DNA of 53,654 nt from an uncultured Alphaproteobacteria bacterium (GTDB taxonomy: Bacteria; Pseudomonadota; Alphaproteobacteria; Rhizobiales; JACESI01), in the NCBI GenBank assembly GCA_938034375.1, contig CALHLB010000081.1, forward strand, positions 1 to 53,654, read 5' to 3'. The translations under genes were made by a program, and so were the position numbers. Of this stretch, positions 41,919 through 51,271 are shown one piece after another. Each line of letters starts with the position of its first letter. Positions within the stretch are counted from its first letter, which is position 1. The notes beneath the pieces were generated by a model that saw nothing but the letters and a program-made list of their open reading frames with translations, made no database searches and had not been told where the DNA came from.

Positions 41919-44900
41919 CTAAGCATCCGGCGCTTTGGGAAGTGCATTACGTGTGCGCGATAAATAGCGACGGCGATAATCACGTAAAAAAGAATCCACT
42001 GTACCAATATTCAAGATACTGTCTACAGCAACATCTCGCTCAAAACTCTGTTCATCTTGTGGCTGAACCAAAACCTGAAAAATTGAAGCATCTTGACTTT
42101 CAGCCATTTTTTGTCCGAACTTCTGGTTCAGACGGTTAAGAGCAAAATCATCTTTACCAAGAGAAAAAGCAATAGCCGCACGCATAATATCAAGTCTTAC
42201 ATGAGGCTCCAGCGGGTCGACATCAGCCCATCGGCCACTATGTGCTTTTTCTAAAAGTTCACCAGCTGCACTCCAGCGACGCGCATCCCAATTAATGTTA
42301 GCCCGTAACCTGTTCACATCTCCTCCCTCAAGACTTTCTAAAAGCTCAAGTGCAATATCGTATTTGCCAATTTCAGAAAGAGCATAAGCTTCAACCAATC
42401 GCCTTTGACGTTTTAGTGTTGCAGGAATACTGGCAGAACGCGTTTTATGTATCGTGGTTATAGCCTTATGAGGTTCATGGTCCAAAAGCTGCACCACTGC
42501 CAAATCGGCTGCAACCCTTGCTCTTGCAGAACCTTTGAGGCGTTTATCAATCTGATGCTGCAATAAATCCGCTGCCTGCGGCAAAAGATCAAGATCAACC
42601 AATCTTCTGGAAAGGTAGCGCACAATCTCATCGCCTACACGACCAATTGGGGTTAAATGTTTAAAGTCATAATAAAGACTAAGTGCCTCAATAGGTTCAA
42701 GGTTATCAGCCTTACCGTCATGAAACAAATCCACAAACAAAGCTTTCATATCATCTTGAAGGCCATAGGTAATGGACGAAGTATTATCTGAGATTGTCGC
42801 CGTTTTTACCAATTTAAAAGCCTTGCGGTATTCTCCTTCTTCAGCCAGAACACCACTTAGATTTCTTAAGGCTTGCAATTCAAGGTCATCATTACGCCAA
42901 ATTGCGACAAATTTTTCATATTCTTCAATCGTATCCTTGTTGGCGACTTTGCCAGTCTTATGATTTAAATCGATAAGACCGAGACGAGCCTCTGATACAA
43001 TACGCGGATCATTAAAAACAACGGCTCGGTTATAAAAAAAGCGGGCATCTTCATTGCGCCCTTCTTCTATTGCCAATTGCGCCTGCAAAAGCTCATATCG
43101 TCCGAGATTATAACGTGATGCATCCCGTAAAACGAGATTGCTTAGATAATTCTTAGCGCTGCTCAAATCTTTCAAAACAAGAGAAGCTTTGGCAGCTGAC
43201 AAAAAAAAGTCTTGTTGGGTTTCTGGATAATAGGAAGAAAGCCTCACTTTGCCAAGAACAGCGCTTTCAGCTGCTATAGACCATTTACCTTCATTAACAG
43301 CTGCAATTGTGCGCCAAACAGCGGCATCTTGATCCTTATGATAACTTTCCTCCCCTAAAGTTTTGATAGCATCATCAAAGCGCCCCATTGTTATTTGAGC
43401 AGCCGCCCTTGATAAAACAAATGTTCGTTTATTTTCTAAAAGCGGTTGAATAGCTAAAGCCCTATCAATGTTGGCTAGCGCCTCAGGTCCATAATGGTTA
43501 GCAACATAAAACTTGGCTAGAGAAAGATGTGCTTTAGGTAATTCTTCATCTGAAGCAGAAATAATCTGATTAATCAAATCGGCTTCCCGTGTCGCAAACC
43601 GCACTCTTTCAGCCTTATCAGCAGTCGTAATTTCTAAAGGTTCATCATACCATTCACCGGTAATAATCTTACCACTGGCAGAAGCACGTAATTCCTTAAG
43701 TGTTGAGAGGTTAAGCGCCCGCTCAGAACTTTCAATAGCAACGCCACTTTCTTCAATACGCGCTCTTACCGTATCGCCTAGAGGAACAAAAGCAACCGCA
43801 TGCGTTGAAGGTAAAATTGTTAGCATTACAAATTTTTGAGAACGAATAAGTCCACGCGAGGGAGGATCAGCCACGACAACATGAACTTTATCGCCAACAT
43901 CTGGATCGGTAAAAATCTCACTTCCTCTGGCATTATTAAGAGTCACATTCAAAAACAGGCCTTGCTCACTTAATTGTCTCTCTACTATTAAAGGTTCTGA
44001 TGCTCGAATAACTGAATTACCAATAGAAACAATCCAGCTATTCTCATCAATCGCGGCAGAAGCAAGTTGCGCCGTTGGTAAAACTATACGAACGGCTTTA
44101 TAATTTCCTTTTTCAATGATTTCTACCTTACGTAAGAACTCACCTTTAAGATTATCCAACCCGCTTATATCAATCTCATCTTCTGTTAAAAAAACCATCC
44201 AGACGGATTTATCCCGACGAAAAATAGCCGATGGCGTTTGCTTATCAAAAGGAAATACAACCCTTAAAGCGTCATTATTTTCATTAATGCTTGCCTCAAC
44301 AGCACTAACACCTTGAACTTTTTTGTCTGCCTCATCCACTTTTTCAGGGTTTAAGGCAAAGCCCTGTTCACCAGTCAACTGCTCAGAGTTTGATTTGTCT
44401 TTCTCTTCTGCAACATTTTTCAACGCATTATTTTCACGGCCATCTCTTGGAACAGCGCTTGGTGGATCCCCTTGCTTATTTTCCTGCTGTATGGTCTGTG
44501 ATCTTGTTTGCGTCTCTTGCGGGATTTGTGCATGATCTTCAGCCAACCCTCTTGGCGCAATGCTTGGCGGAGCAACTTGCGAAACATCGCGCGCTGTATC
44601 AGGAACCGCCGGTAAGCCACCAATGACAAACGGAGCACCATTTTTATTATCTAACTGGTCACCCGTAATATCAATGATATAATCATCCCCATCTATATAA
44701 GAGCGGATGCGCGCCTTTTTATCCAACTTCATACGAACAATGGTTTGATCTTTTCCTAACTGGCCAATAATACGTTTTACAAATGCTGGCGGCGCGGCAT
44801 TGATTGGGCCAAAGTCATATTTGCCAACCTTATCAAAAACTAGAATGGCAATATCATCCTCCCTCTTAAATGAAACACCATAGGGAACATTCCATGAAAA

Positions 44901-45521
44901 AACAAAACGACTAAAAGTTGGGTGCCGACCAAGGCGAACATTTAAAACAACCTTCTTTTCATCGTCATCATCGCTATTTAAAAGAGCATTTTGCTTGGCA
45001 AGAGCAAGAGCAGCTTCGGCTCTGCTTTCCAGTTTTCTAACAACATCTTCCGGAATTGAAGGATTTTCTGCAGTCCACGTCCTTGGTAAAAAGTCAATAT
45101 AAAAGTGTTCACCAGCGGCAAGCGTATTTACCCTAACGCCAGCAGCAAGAGCAAATCTTAAAACGGTGCCTTCTGGATCTTGGCGAGCAATTAAAACATA
45201 ATCTTTTAGAGGTTCAGCAGCTTTAACAAGGTCAATATTAATCGGTTCATCAAGACGCAAAACCACAACATTATCATCCGTTGAAATCGTATGATTAAGA
45301 AATTTTGTCCTGTCTGGTAAGCTTAGTGAAAATCGACCAAAGCCCCGATCTGTTTCAACATCAACACGTACATTAACCGCTTCTGGTTCTTGCGCTAAGC
45401 CGTTTGAAATCCCTGAAAGAATAGCTAAAGCAAAGGCAAGTATAAATAGAAGGCAGAAAAAACACTTCCCAACCTCTAATAAATGGCCCTTAAGCCTGTT
45501 ATGGAAACAACATAAATTCAA
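41919..45521 (-). CDS. Large (1200 aa) secreted TPR-repeat protein in the flagellar cluster
   Basis: Signal-anchor-like N-terminus; beta-rich repeats (FGRFSLSLPDRTKF..., FSRFVFSWNVPYGVSF...); C-terminal TPR-like helices. Confidence 0.7.
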   Translation of the reverse strand: MNLCCFHNRLKGHLLEVGKCFFCLLFILAFALAILSGISNGLAQEPEAVNVRVDVETDRGFGRFSLSLPDRTKFLNHTISTDDNVVVLRLDEPINIDLVKAAEPLKDYVLIARQDPEGTVLRFALAAGVRVNTLAAGEHFYIDFLPRTWTAENPSIPEDVVRKLESRAEAALALAKQNALLNSDDDDEKKVVLNVRLGRHPTFSRFVFSWNVPYGVSFKREDDIAILVFDKVGKYDFGPINAAPPAFVKRIIGQLGKDQTIVRMKLDKKARIRSYIDGDDYIIDITGDQLDNKNGAPFVIGGLPAVPDTARDVSQVAPPSIAPRGLAEDHAQIPQETQTRSQTIQQENKQGDPPSAVPRDGRENNALKNVAEEKDKSNSEQLTGEQGFALNPEKVDEADKKVQGVSAVEASINENNDALRVVFPFDKQTPSAIFRRDKSVWMVFLTEDEIDISGLDNLKGEFLRKVEIIEKGNYKAVRIVLPTAQLASAAIDENSWIVSIGNSVIRASEPLIVERQLSEQGLFLNVTLNNARGSEIFTDPDVGDKVHVVVADPPSRGLIRSQKFVMLTILPSTHAVAFVPLGDTVRARIEESGVAIESSERALNLSTLKELRASASGKIITGEWYDEPLEITTADKAERVRFATREADLINQIISASDEELPKAHLSLAKFYVANHYGPEALANIDRALAIQPLLENKRTFVLSRAAAQITMGRFDDAIKTLGEESYHKDQDAAVWRTIAAVNEGKWSIAAESAVLGKVRLSSYYPETQQDFFLSAAKASLVLKDLSSAKNYLSNLVLRDASRYNLGRYELLQAQLAIEEGRNEDARFFYNRAVVFNDPRIVSEARLGLIDLNHKTGKVANKDTIEEYEKFVAIWRNDDLELQALRNLSGVLAEEGEYRKAFKLVKTATISDNTSSITYGLQDDMKALFVDLFHDGKADNLEPIEALSLYYDFKHLTPIGRVGDEIVRYLSRRLVDLDLLPQAADLLQHQIDKRLKGSARARVAADLAVVQLLDHEPHKAITTIHKTRSASIPATLKRQRRLVEAYALSEIGKYDIALELLESLEGGDVNRLRANINWDARRWSAAGELLEKAHSGRWADVDPLEPHVRLDIMRAAIAFSLGKDDFALNRLNQKFGQKMAESQDASIFQVLVQPQDEQSFERDVAVDSILNIGTVDSFLRDYRRRYLSRTRNALPKAPDA

Positions 45522-45596
45522 CAGACCGACTTCATATCCTCTTTCATTGATTTACATAAAGTATCATTAGGATGTTAATGGGCGATTACTGACTGG

Positions 45597-46241
45597 TCAT
45601 TGACCAATTTTTGAAAGCTGCCTTTTATTTTTGTTGGTGCGATTATGGGCCTGTGCGGCTATTTCAACAGTTAACCGCTCTGCCGCTTTCACGTCCATTT
45701 CAGCCAAGATTCCAGACATTTTTCTAGGATTCATCGAGGTGGCTAATTCATGTAAAATATCCAGCGATAAGGCATCAAAAATACGAGCAGCATCTTTTGG
45801 CTTCATATTTTCATAAATAATCACCAAATCTTTTATGCTTTGCTTTTGAGACTTCTCACCGGATTTTTCTGCGTCTTCCAGTTCTTTCAGTTTGGATAAC
45901 TTTGATTGAAGGCGTTTTTCTGCAGCTTGTAAGAGTTCCTCGCGCAATTTTAAATCTTGCTCACGTTTTTCCAAAACGTCACGCCGTTCCCCTAATCTTT
46001 GCAAAAGGCTGGCTTTACTTCCTTTAGCATCCTTCACATCATCTTGAGCACTAGCCCGTAAGGTATTTTCATTCTCATTCGTTTCATTTCCAGGGATCGC
46101 ATCCGCCTTTTCTTCTGGCGTATTTTGCGCGGCTGCCTCTTGAACAGCCAAACCCTCAAAGGCCCCGCGTGCAGCAAGGCCAATTAATTTAAAAGAAACA
46201 AGAGCAATGGCAGCCAGAGCCAGAATTTGCAAAAGTCGCAT
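45597..46241 (-). CDS. MotE/MgtE_N-like flagellar protein
   Basis: N-terminal TM, coiled coil, then VIIYENMKPKDAARIFDALSLDILHELATSMNPRKMSGILAEMDVKAAERLTVEIA. Confidence 0.8.
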   Translation of the reverse strand: MRLLQILALAAIALVSFKLIGLAARGAFEGLAVQEAAAQNTPEEKADAIPGNETNENENTLRASAQDDVKDAKGSKASLLQRLGERRDVLEKREQDLKLREELLQAAEKRLQSKLSKLKELEDAEKSGEKSQKQSIKDLVIIYENMKPKDAARIFDALSLDILHELATSMNPRKMSGILAEMDVKAAERLTVEIAAQAHNRTNKNKRQLSKIGQ

Positions 46242-46242
46242 A

Positions 46243-46683
46243 TTATCCCCCGCCCTGCCTCAATGCGTTAATTCTTGCTGTTGCTTTAGCGGCAAGCTCA
46301 CTCACCTGTCGTGGGTTGGAAGGAACAGGCGTCCTTTGCGCTGTTCGTCTTGGCTGAGCAACAGGAGCCGCCTTTGTAATAGCAATCAATCTCTCCATAA
46401 GCGCATCACCTTCATCAAGCCTGGCTTGCAATTCAATATTAAGGCGCTCACCGTCTTTAACGCGAAGTCCTAGCGTTTTTTGATGCTCATTGGCCGTTAT
46501 TTTCAACCCCCTAATCGCGCGCTCTGCCAATTCTGTCGCTGTCAACAATTCAGCAATGGTTGAACGCAAAGCAGATTCCTCCGATTTTAGTTTCTTCAAA
46601 CGACCACTTAAAACAGCGCAATAACCAATTGTCGCAACAAGAAGGACAATAACCAGACCCTCAATTAAAATACCTGGTGTCAT
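46243..46683 (-). CDS. DUF6468-type membrane-anchored protein, possible PflI-like
   Basis: N-terminal TM, then RLKKLKSEESALRSTIAELLTATELAERAIRGLK; directly downstream of fliM. Confidence 0.65.
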   Translation of the reverse strand: MTPGILIEGLVIVLLVATIGYCAVLSGRLKKLKSEESALRSTIAELLTATELAERAIRGLKITANEHQKTLGLRVKDGERLNIELQARLDEGDALMERLIAITKAAPVAQPRRTAQRTPVPSNPRQVSELAAKATARINALRQGGG

Positions 46684-47849
46684 GGGCTTCCCCCTTCCAT
46701 TTCTGCAATGGCGCGCTCATAGCCTTCCATTGTCATTCTTTGCGGCTTCAAATTACGCGTTACCTGAACAGATACATGGTCGTTAATACGCCCGATCTGC
46801 CCTTCACTCATTGTTATATTACCAACCCTCAATTCAACAGGTTCACTAGGGCTTTTCCTAAGTAACAGTGTTTGCCCCACTTCAAGATCCAACACTTCTT
46901 CCAAAGGAATATCTTTTTCAAACAAAACGGCATCCAACTGGATTTGGGCAACACTTGTCTGTGTTGCCAAATGACTTTCCCATTCAAGATCACGTCCAAA
47001 TTTATCGCCAATAAACATTTGCAATAAAAGATGGCGAATGGGTTCAATGGTTTCATAAGGCAAAAGAAATTCGATATTTCCGCCTCGATCTTCCATATCG
47101 ATGCGAAACCGAACCAAAATAGCAGCATTAGCAGGCCTGATTAACGTTGCAAATCTTGGATTTGTTTCCATACGATCTAACTTGAAATGCACAGGTGCAA
47201 CCGGTTCAAAAGCCTGTTCAGTATCACGCAAAATCCGTTCAACAAGCTGTTGAACAAGGCTCAATTCAATCGCGGTATAAGGCCGCCCCTCAACGCGGGC
47301 AGCAGCCATACCGCGCCCGCCCCCTAAAAGCACATCAACAATTGTATAGATGAGAGGTGAATCGGTTGTAATAAGACCAAAGCCGTCCCATTCTTCCGCA
47401 CGAAAAACGGATAAAATAGCAGGCAAGGGAATAGAATTGAGGTAATCTCCAAAACGAACAGAAGAAATGGAAGCAAGAGAAACTTCAACATTATCTGATG
47501 TCAAATTACGGAGTGACGTGGTTGATAGCCGCACAAGATTATTGAAAACAACTTCAAGCATTGGTAGACGTTCATAAGAAACCAATGCTGAATTTACAAG
47601 CGCACGCACACCGCTTTGATCAGCCAGAAGAAGTTCATCAACCCGAAAGCCCATCAGGTTATCAATTTCATCCTGATTCATTAAACGGTCTGAATTTTGG
47701 CCCGCCCCATCGGCTTCCTCATCAGAACCATCCATCATGGAAGCCCATTGGGCTGTCAGGGTTTCAGCATCGCCAACCCCCTGCTCTTCCATCGCCTCAC
47801 CCCAGGCGGCGGCTAAATCATCTTCAACAAAATCATCTTCTTCAGCCAT
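46680..47849 (-). CDS. fliM: Flagellar motor switch protein FliM
   Basis: LMNQDEIDNLMGF, VVDVLLGGGRG, SPOA-like C-terminus. Confidence 0.96.
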   Translation of the reverse strand: MAEEDDFVEDDLAAAWGEAMEEQGVGDAETLTAQWASMMDGSDEEADGAGQNSDRLMNQDEIDNLMGFRVDELLLADQSGVRALVNSALVSYERLPMLEVVFNNLVRLSTTSLRNLTSDNVEVSLASISSVRFGDYLNSIPLPAILSVFRAEEWDGFGLITTDSPLIYTIVDVLLGGGRGMAAARVEGRPYTAIELSLVQQLVERILRDTEQAFEPVAPVHFKLDRMETNPRFATLIRPANAAILVRFRIDMEDRGGNIEFLLPYETIEPIRHLLLQMFIGDKFGRDLEWESHLATQTSVAQIQLDAVLFEKDIPLEEVLDLEVGQTLLLRKSPSEPVELRVGNITMSEGQIGRINDHVSVQVTRNLKPQRMTMEGYERAIAEMEGGSP

Positions 47850-47857
47850 ATCACCCC

Positions 47858-48364
47858 CTATTGGATCAAAATTTCTTCAAACAAAATTTTACGCACTTCA
47901 ACAGGATAAACGGCAACATTTATGCGGCGTTGCAATTCTTCTTTTAGACGAAACATACCAGCAGACCCTTCAAGGTCACTCGTCCTAAGTTCACGCAAAT
48001 ACACCTGAAAAGCATCCAGAACCCGCGGCATGAAAGGCTCAATGGCGCTAACATCTTCTTGCGATCTAAGTTCCAGCGTAGCCTTTAACTTCAAATATTG
48101 TTGACGGCCAGCCACATTTTCCAGGTTCACCGTAATTTCAGGCATAGAAAAAAAAACAACAGGCTCAGGTTCTGGCACAGCTTCTTCAACCAGTTCCTCC
48201 TCCGCTGGTGAAGAAATAAATAGAAAATAGGCCGCCACCCCGCCACCAATCAGCAACAAGGCAACAACAGCCAATATAATAACTTTCATTTTGCCAGAGC
48301 CAGAGGTTTCATCTTCCCCGGCGCCATCTTCAGCATTCACTGAATCATCTGACATGCTATTCAC
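47858..48364 (-). CDS. fliL: Flagellar basal body-associated protein FliL
   Basis: Single TM, then EITVNLENVAGRQQYLKLKATLELRSQEDVSAIEPFMPRVLDAFQVYLREL. Confidence 0.94.
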   Translation of the reverse strand: MNSMSDDSVNAEDGAGEDETSGSGKMKVIILAVVALLLIGGGVAAYFLFISSPAEEELVEEAVPEPEPVVFFSMPEITVNLENVAGRQQYLKLKATLELRSQEDVSAIEPFMPRVLDAFQVYLRELRTSDLEGSAGMFRLKEELQRRINVAVYPVEVRKILFEEILIQ

Positions 48365-48481
48365 CTATCATGTTGCAATCAAACAATAATTCTAAAAATC
48401 AATCATGAATGATTCTCTGTGGAATTAATATTACGATCATAATGGTTAACGAATTCTTGCATTTTATTAACAAAGAATAAG

Positions 48482-48532
48482 GCGCTAGGCACATATTGCC
48501 GACCATTTTTGCCGCTAGGCAAACCTTACCGA
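48482..48532. promoter_or_regulatory. Tandem dyad-containing direct repeats in the fliL/flgF intergenic region
   Basis: CGCTAGGCACATATTGCCGA (48483) and CGCTAGGCAAACCTTACCGA (48513) exactly 30 bp apart; overlapping dyad TTTGCC-GCTA-GGCAAA. Confidence 0.5.
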
Positions 48533-48586
48533 GTCAAGATCATCCAATAAAAATAAAAAATACAATAAAATCATATACTTAATAAG

Positions 48587-48604
48587 TTGGCATAGTTTCT
48601 GCTT
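48587..48604 (+). promoter_or_regulatory. Putative sigma54 (-24/-12) promoter of flgF
   Basis: TTGGCATAGTTTCTGCTT has GG-N10-GC spacing and a good match to TTGGCAC-N5-TTGCT; about 95 bp upstream of the flgF ATG. Confidence 0.6.
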
Positions 48605-48619
48605 ACATGAAAATGTGTC

Positions 48620-48677
48620 ATCCACTGGGGAGTGGGTAACACAAACCTGAACTGGGGAGTTCGGGTCACATTGGGGA
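48620..48677 (+). promoter_or_regulatory. flgF 5' leader with two GGGG-loop hairpins
   Basis: ATCCACT-GGGG-AGTGGGT (48620-48637) and ACCTGAACT-GGGG-AGTTCGGGT (48645-48666); a third ATTGGGGA at 48670-48677. Confidence 0.6.
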
Positions 48678-48698
48678 AAAAAGAAAAGGTGCTTCGTT

Positions 48699-49442
48699 AT
48701 GGAGAATGCACAGTTAATTACTCTGTCGCGTATATCTACGTTAAACAGACAAATGAGTGTTGTTGCCAATAATTTGGCAAATATGAATACAACAGGTTTC
48801 AAGAGCGAAAATATGCTCTTTGAAGAATATATAAGCCCTGTTGGCAGCGCTGAAAGTTTTGAATTCGGCGATCGCGATCTTAGTTTCGTTCTTGATGACC
48901 GGACAGTTGGCAATTTTAATGTTGGCGCTTTGGAAACAACAGGCAACCAGCTGGATGTAGCTCTTCAAAGTGAAGGTTTTTTTGCTATTCAAACCCCTGC
49001 TGGTGAACGTTACACAAGAACCGGTGGTTTTACCCTTGATCCAACAGGACAGCTCACAACCCATGACGGATTTCCCGTTCTTGGTGAAGATGGGCCAATT
49101 ATCTTTGATCCAGATGAAACAAATATTTCAATAACAGGCGATGGCGCCATTTCTGGAAGGGAAGGCGAAATTGGTCGCCTCCGTATTGTTACTTTTGATG
49201 ATCCGCAACAATTAGACAGAATTGGTAATAATCTTTTTGAAGGCGCTAATCCCCTCCTCGCAGAAACACCACGTGTTGTACAATTTGCGCGTGAACGTTC
49301 CAATGTTGATCCAATTTCAGAAATTTCCCAAATGATTGAAGTACAGCGGGCCTATGATCAACTGGCCAACATTATGCGCCAGCAAAATGATCTGCGCGAA
49401 ACTGCCATTCAACGCCTTGGCCGTGTCCAAGTTAACGCATAA
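48699..49442 (+). CDS. flgF: Flagellar basal-body rod protein FlgF
   Basis: ITLSRISTLNRQMSVVANNLANMNTTGFKSENMLFEEYI; C-terminal EISQMIEVQRAYDQLANIM. Confidence 0.95.
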   Translation: MENAQLITLSRISTLNRQMSVVANNLANMNTTGFKSENMLFEEYISPVGSAESFEFGDRDLSFVLDDRTVGNFNVGALETTGNQLDVALQSEGFFAIQTPAGERYTRTGGFTLDPTGQLTTHDGFPVLGEDGPIIFDPDETNISITGDGAISGREGEIGRLRIVTFDDPQQLDRIGNNLFEGANPLLAETPRVVQFARERSNVDPISEISQMIEVQRAYDQLANIMRQQNDLRETAIQRLGRVQVNA

Positions 49443-49456
49443 GGGGAGATGATAAA

Positions 49457-50245
49457 ATGCAAGCACTTCACACAGCAGCCACCGGAATGCGCGCCCAGGA
49501 ACTGAATGTTCAAACCGTTGCCAATAACATTTCAAATATTAGGACAACAGGCTTTAAAAAACAAAATGCCGAATTTCAGGACCTTCTTTATGAAAACGTT
49601 CGTCGTGTCGGGTCCAGTTCTTCCAATTCAGGTACAATTGTACCAACCGGTGTACAAATTGGTTCTGGCGTTAAATTTGCTGCAACAAGCCGCGTTTTAA
49701 CGCAAGGGCCATTAGAACAAACACAACAACCGCTTAACCTAGCCATTCGAGGCGAAGGTTATTTTGAAATTCAGCTGCCAGACGGACGCACAGCTTACAC
49801 ACGCGATGGTTCTTTTGAACGTAATCAGGATGGTGAGGTTGTTACACTGGATGGATATCAAGTGGGTGGCGGTATCACTATTCCACAGGACGCGCGCTCT
49901 ATCAATATTTCAACTGATGGACAAATTGAAGTTGTTGCAGGCGATGATGCAAACCCCACCAATGTTGGCCAGGTAGATATTATCAACTTTATCAATCCAG
50001 GCGGGCTTGAAGCGATAGGCGACAATCTATTTGTCGAAACAGCCGCAAGCGGCAACCCACAAACAGGCACACCAGGTGAAGAAGGGGTTGGCGATGTTTT
50101 GCAAGGATTTCTTGAAGGCTCAAACGTTGAGGCCGTTCGTGAAATTTCAGATCTAATCGCAGCTCAACGCGCTTATGAATTAAATTCACGGGTTATCTCT
50201 GCTGCCGATGAGATGATGCAATCAGCAGGGCAGATTTTACGTTAA
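49457..50245 (+). CDS. flgG: Flagellar basal-body rod protein FlgG
   Basis: MQALHTAATGMRAQELNVQTVANNISNIRTTGFKKQNAEFQDLLYE. Confidence 0.97.
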   Translation: MQALHTAATGMRAQELNVQTVANNISNIRTTGFKKQNAEFQDLLYENVRRVGSSSSNSGTIVPTGVQIGSGVKFAATSRVLTQGPLEQTQQPLNLAIRGEGYFEIQLPDGRTAYTRDGSFERNQDGEVVTLDGYQVGGGITIPQDARSINISTDGQIEVVAGDDANPTNVGQVDIINFINPGGLEAIGDNLFVETAASGNPQTGTPGEEGVGDVLQGFLEGSNVEAVREISDLIAAQRAYELNSRVISAADEMMQSAGQILR

Positions 50246-50270
50246 ACGCACTGATCCCTAAAAGGAGGTC

Positions 50271-51269
50271 ATGACAATGTTGAAATTTATTAAAAAATTT
50301 GGGCCTTTTATTCCAGCCCTTTTCTTAACGTTACTTGTTGGTCACGCTTCTGCAGCCAGTATAAAAAGTACCGTAACTGTCTATTCCAATATTGTGACCG
50401 TAAAAGACCTTTTTGAAAATGCCGACAAGCTTGCCAATGAACCTTTATTTCTATCACCTGATATAGGAAAAAGCGGCACAATCAGCGCACAACGCGTTGC
50501 AAATGAAGCGTATAATATTGGTCTATACAATATTGAACTTAATAATATTGAAACGGTCACGGTCCATCGCCCAAGCCAAAAAATAAACCGTGACCGCCTT
50601 CAGGCCGAATTAAGGGATATTGTTACAAAAAAGCTATCTACAAAAATCGATTTTGAGTTAACAACAAATAGCTTGCCCAAACTTGTTCATGCAGATGCCC
50701 GCATCAGTGATGCCGTTAAGGTGCGTGACTTCAGGCTTTTTGAAAATGAAAAGCGCTTTGAGGCAATATTTGAAATTAGCAGCTATAATCGTCCAACAAA
50801 TATTCCCGTACGGGGCGCCATTATAGAAATGACAAAAGTTATTACCCCAACCCGCGCACTTCAAAGGGATGAAGTGATTGGGGCCGGTGATGTGGAAGAA
50901 AAACGCGTTCCACTGGCACGTGTTCGTCCAGGCACTTTATCTTCTTTAGAAGCTTTTATTGGCAAAGCTGCAACAAGAAATTTGGCACAAGGTAATGCCT
51001 TGCGCGAAAAAGATGTCACAGAACCCATATTGGTGCGTTCAAATGACTCTGTTTCCATTCTTTATTCAATTCCAGGTTTAATTTTAACATCTCAAGGCCG
51101 CGCGCTCGATCCTGGCGCTAAAGATGACATTATCTCGGTCATGAATCTACAATCAAGACGTATCATTCGTGGTCGTGTCACCAATAGAGGGGAAGTGATT
51201 GTTGATGTTAAGAAACCGCTTTTCGCCAATACTCAAATCCCATCACAAAATCCGCAAGAGGTTCGTTAG
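50271..51269 (+). CDS. flgA: Flagellar P-ring assembly chaperone FlgA
   Basis: Signal peptide; ALQRDEVIGAGDVEEKRVPLAR (SAF-like); C-terminal GRALDPGAKDDIISVMNLQSRRIIRGRV. Confidence 0.94.
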   Translation: MTMLKFIKKFGPFIPALFLTLLVGHASAASIKSTVTVYSNIVTVKDLFENADKLANEPLFLSPDIGKSGTISAQRVANEAYNIGLYNIELNNIETVTVHRPSQKINRDRLQAELRDIVTKKLSTKIDFELTTNSLPKLVHADARISDAVKVRDFRLFENEKRFEAIFEISSYNRPTNIPVRGAIIEMTKVITPTRALQRDEVIGAGDVEEKRVPLARVRPGTLSSLEAFIGKAATRNLAQGNALREKDVTEPILVRSNDSVSILYSIPGLILTSQGRALDPGAKDDIISVMNLQSRRIIRGRVTNRGEVIVDVKKPLFANTQIPSQNPQEVR

Positions 51270-51271
51270 TT

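Noticed and set aside
44116-44626. Overlapping plus-strand ORFs inside the 1200-aa gene
   Set aside because: Antisense to a long continuous ORF with coherent domains; no independent evidence.
48443-48470. CtrA site in the fliL/flgF region (GTTAAC...ATTAAC)
   Set aside because: The TTAA half-sites are about 17 nt apart, not 7.
48620-48666. Calling the flgF GGGG hairpins CsrA sites
   Set aside because: They contain GGA, but CUGGGGAG does not fit the CANGGANG register well; kept only as an alternative hypothesis.
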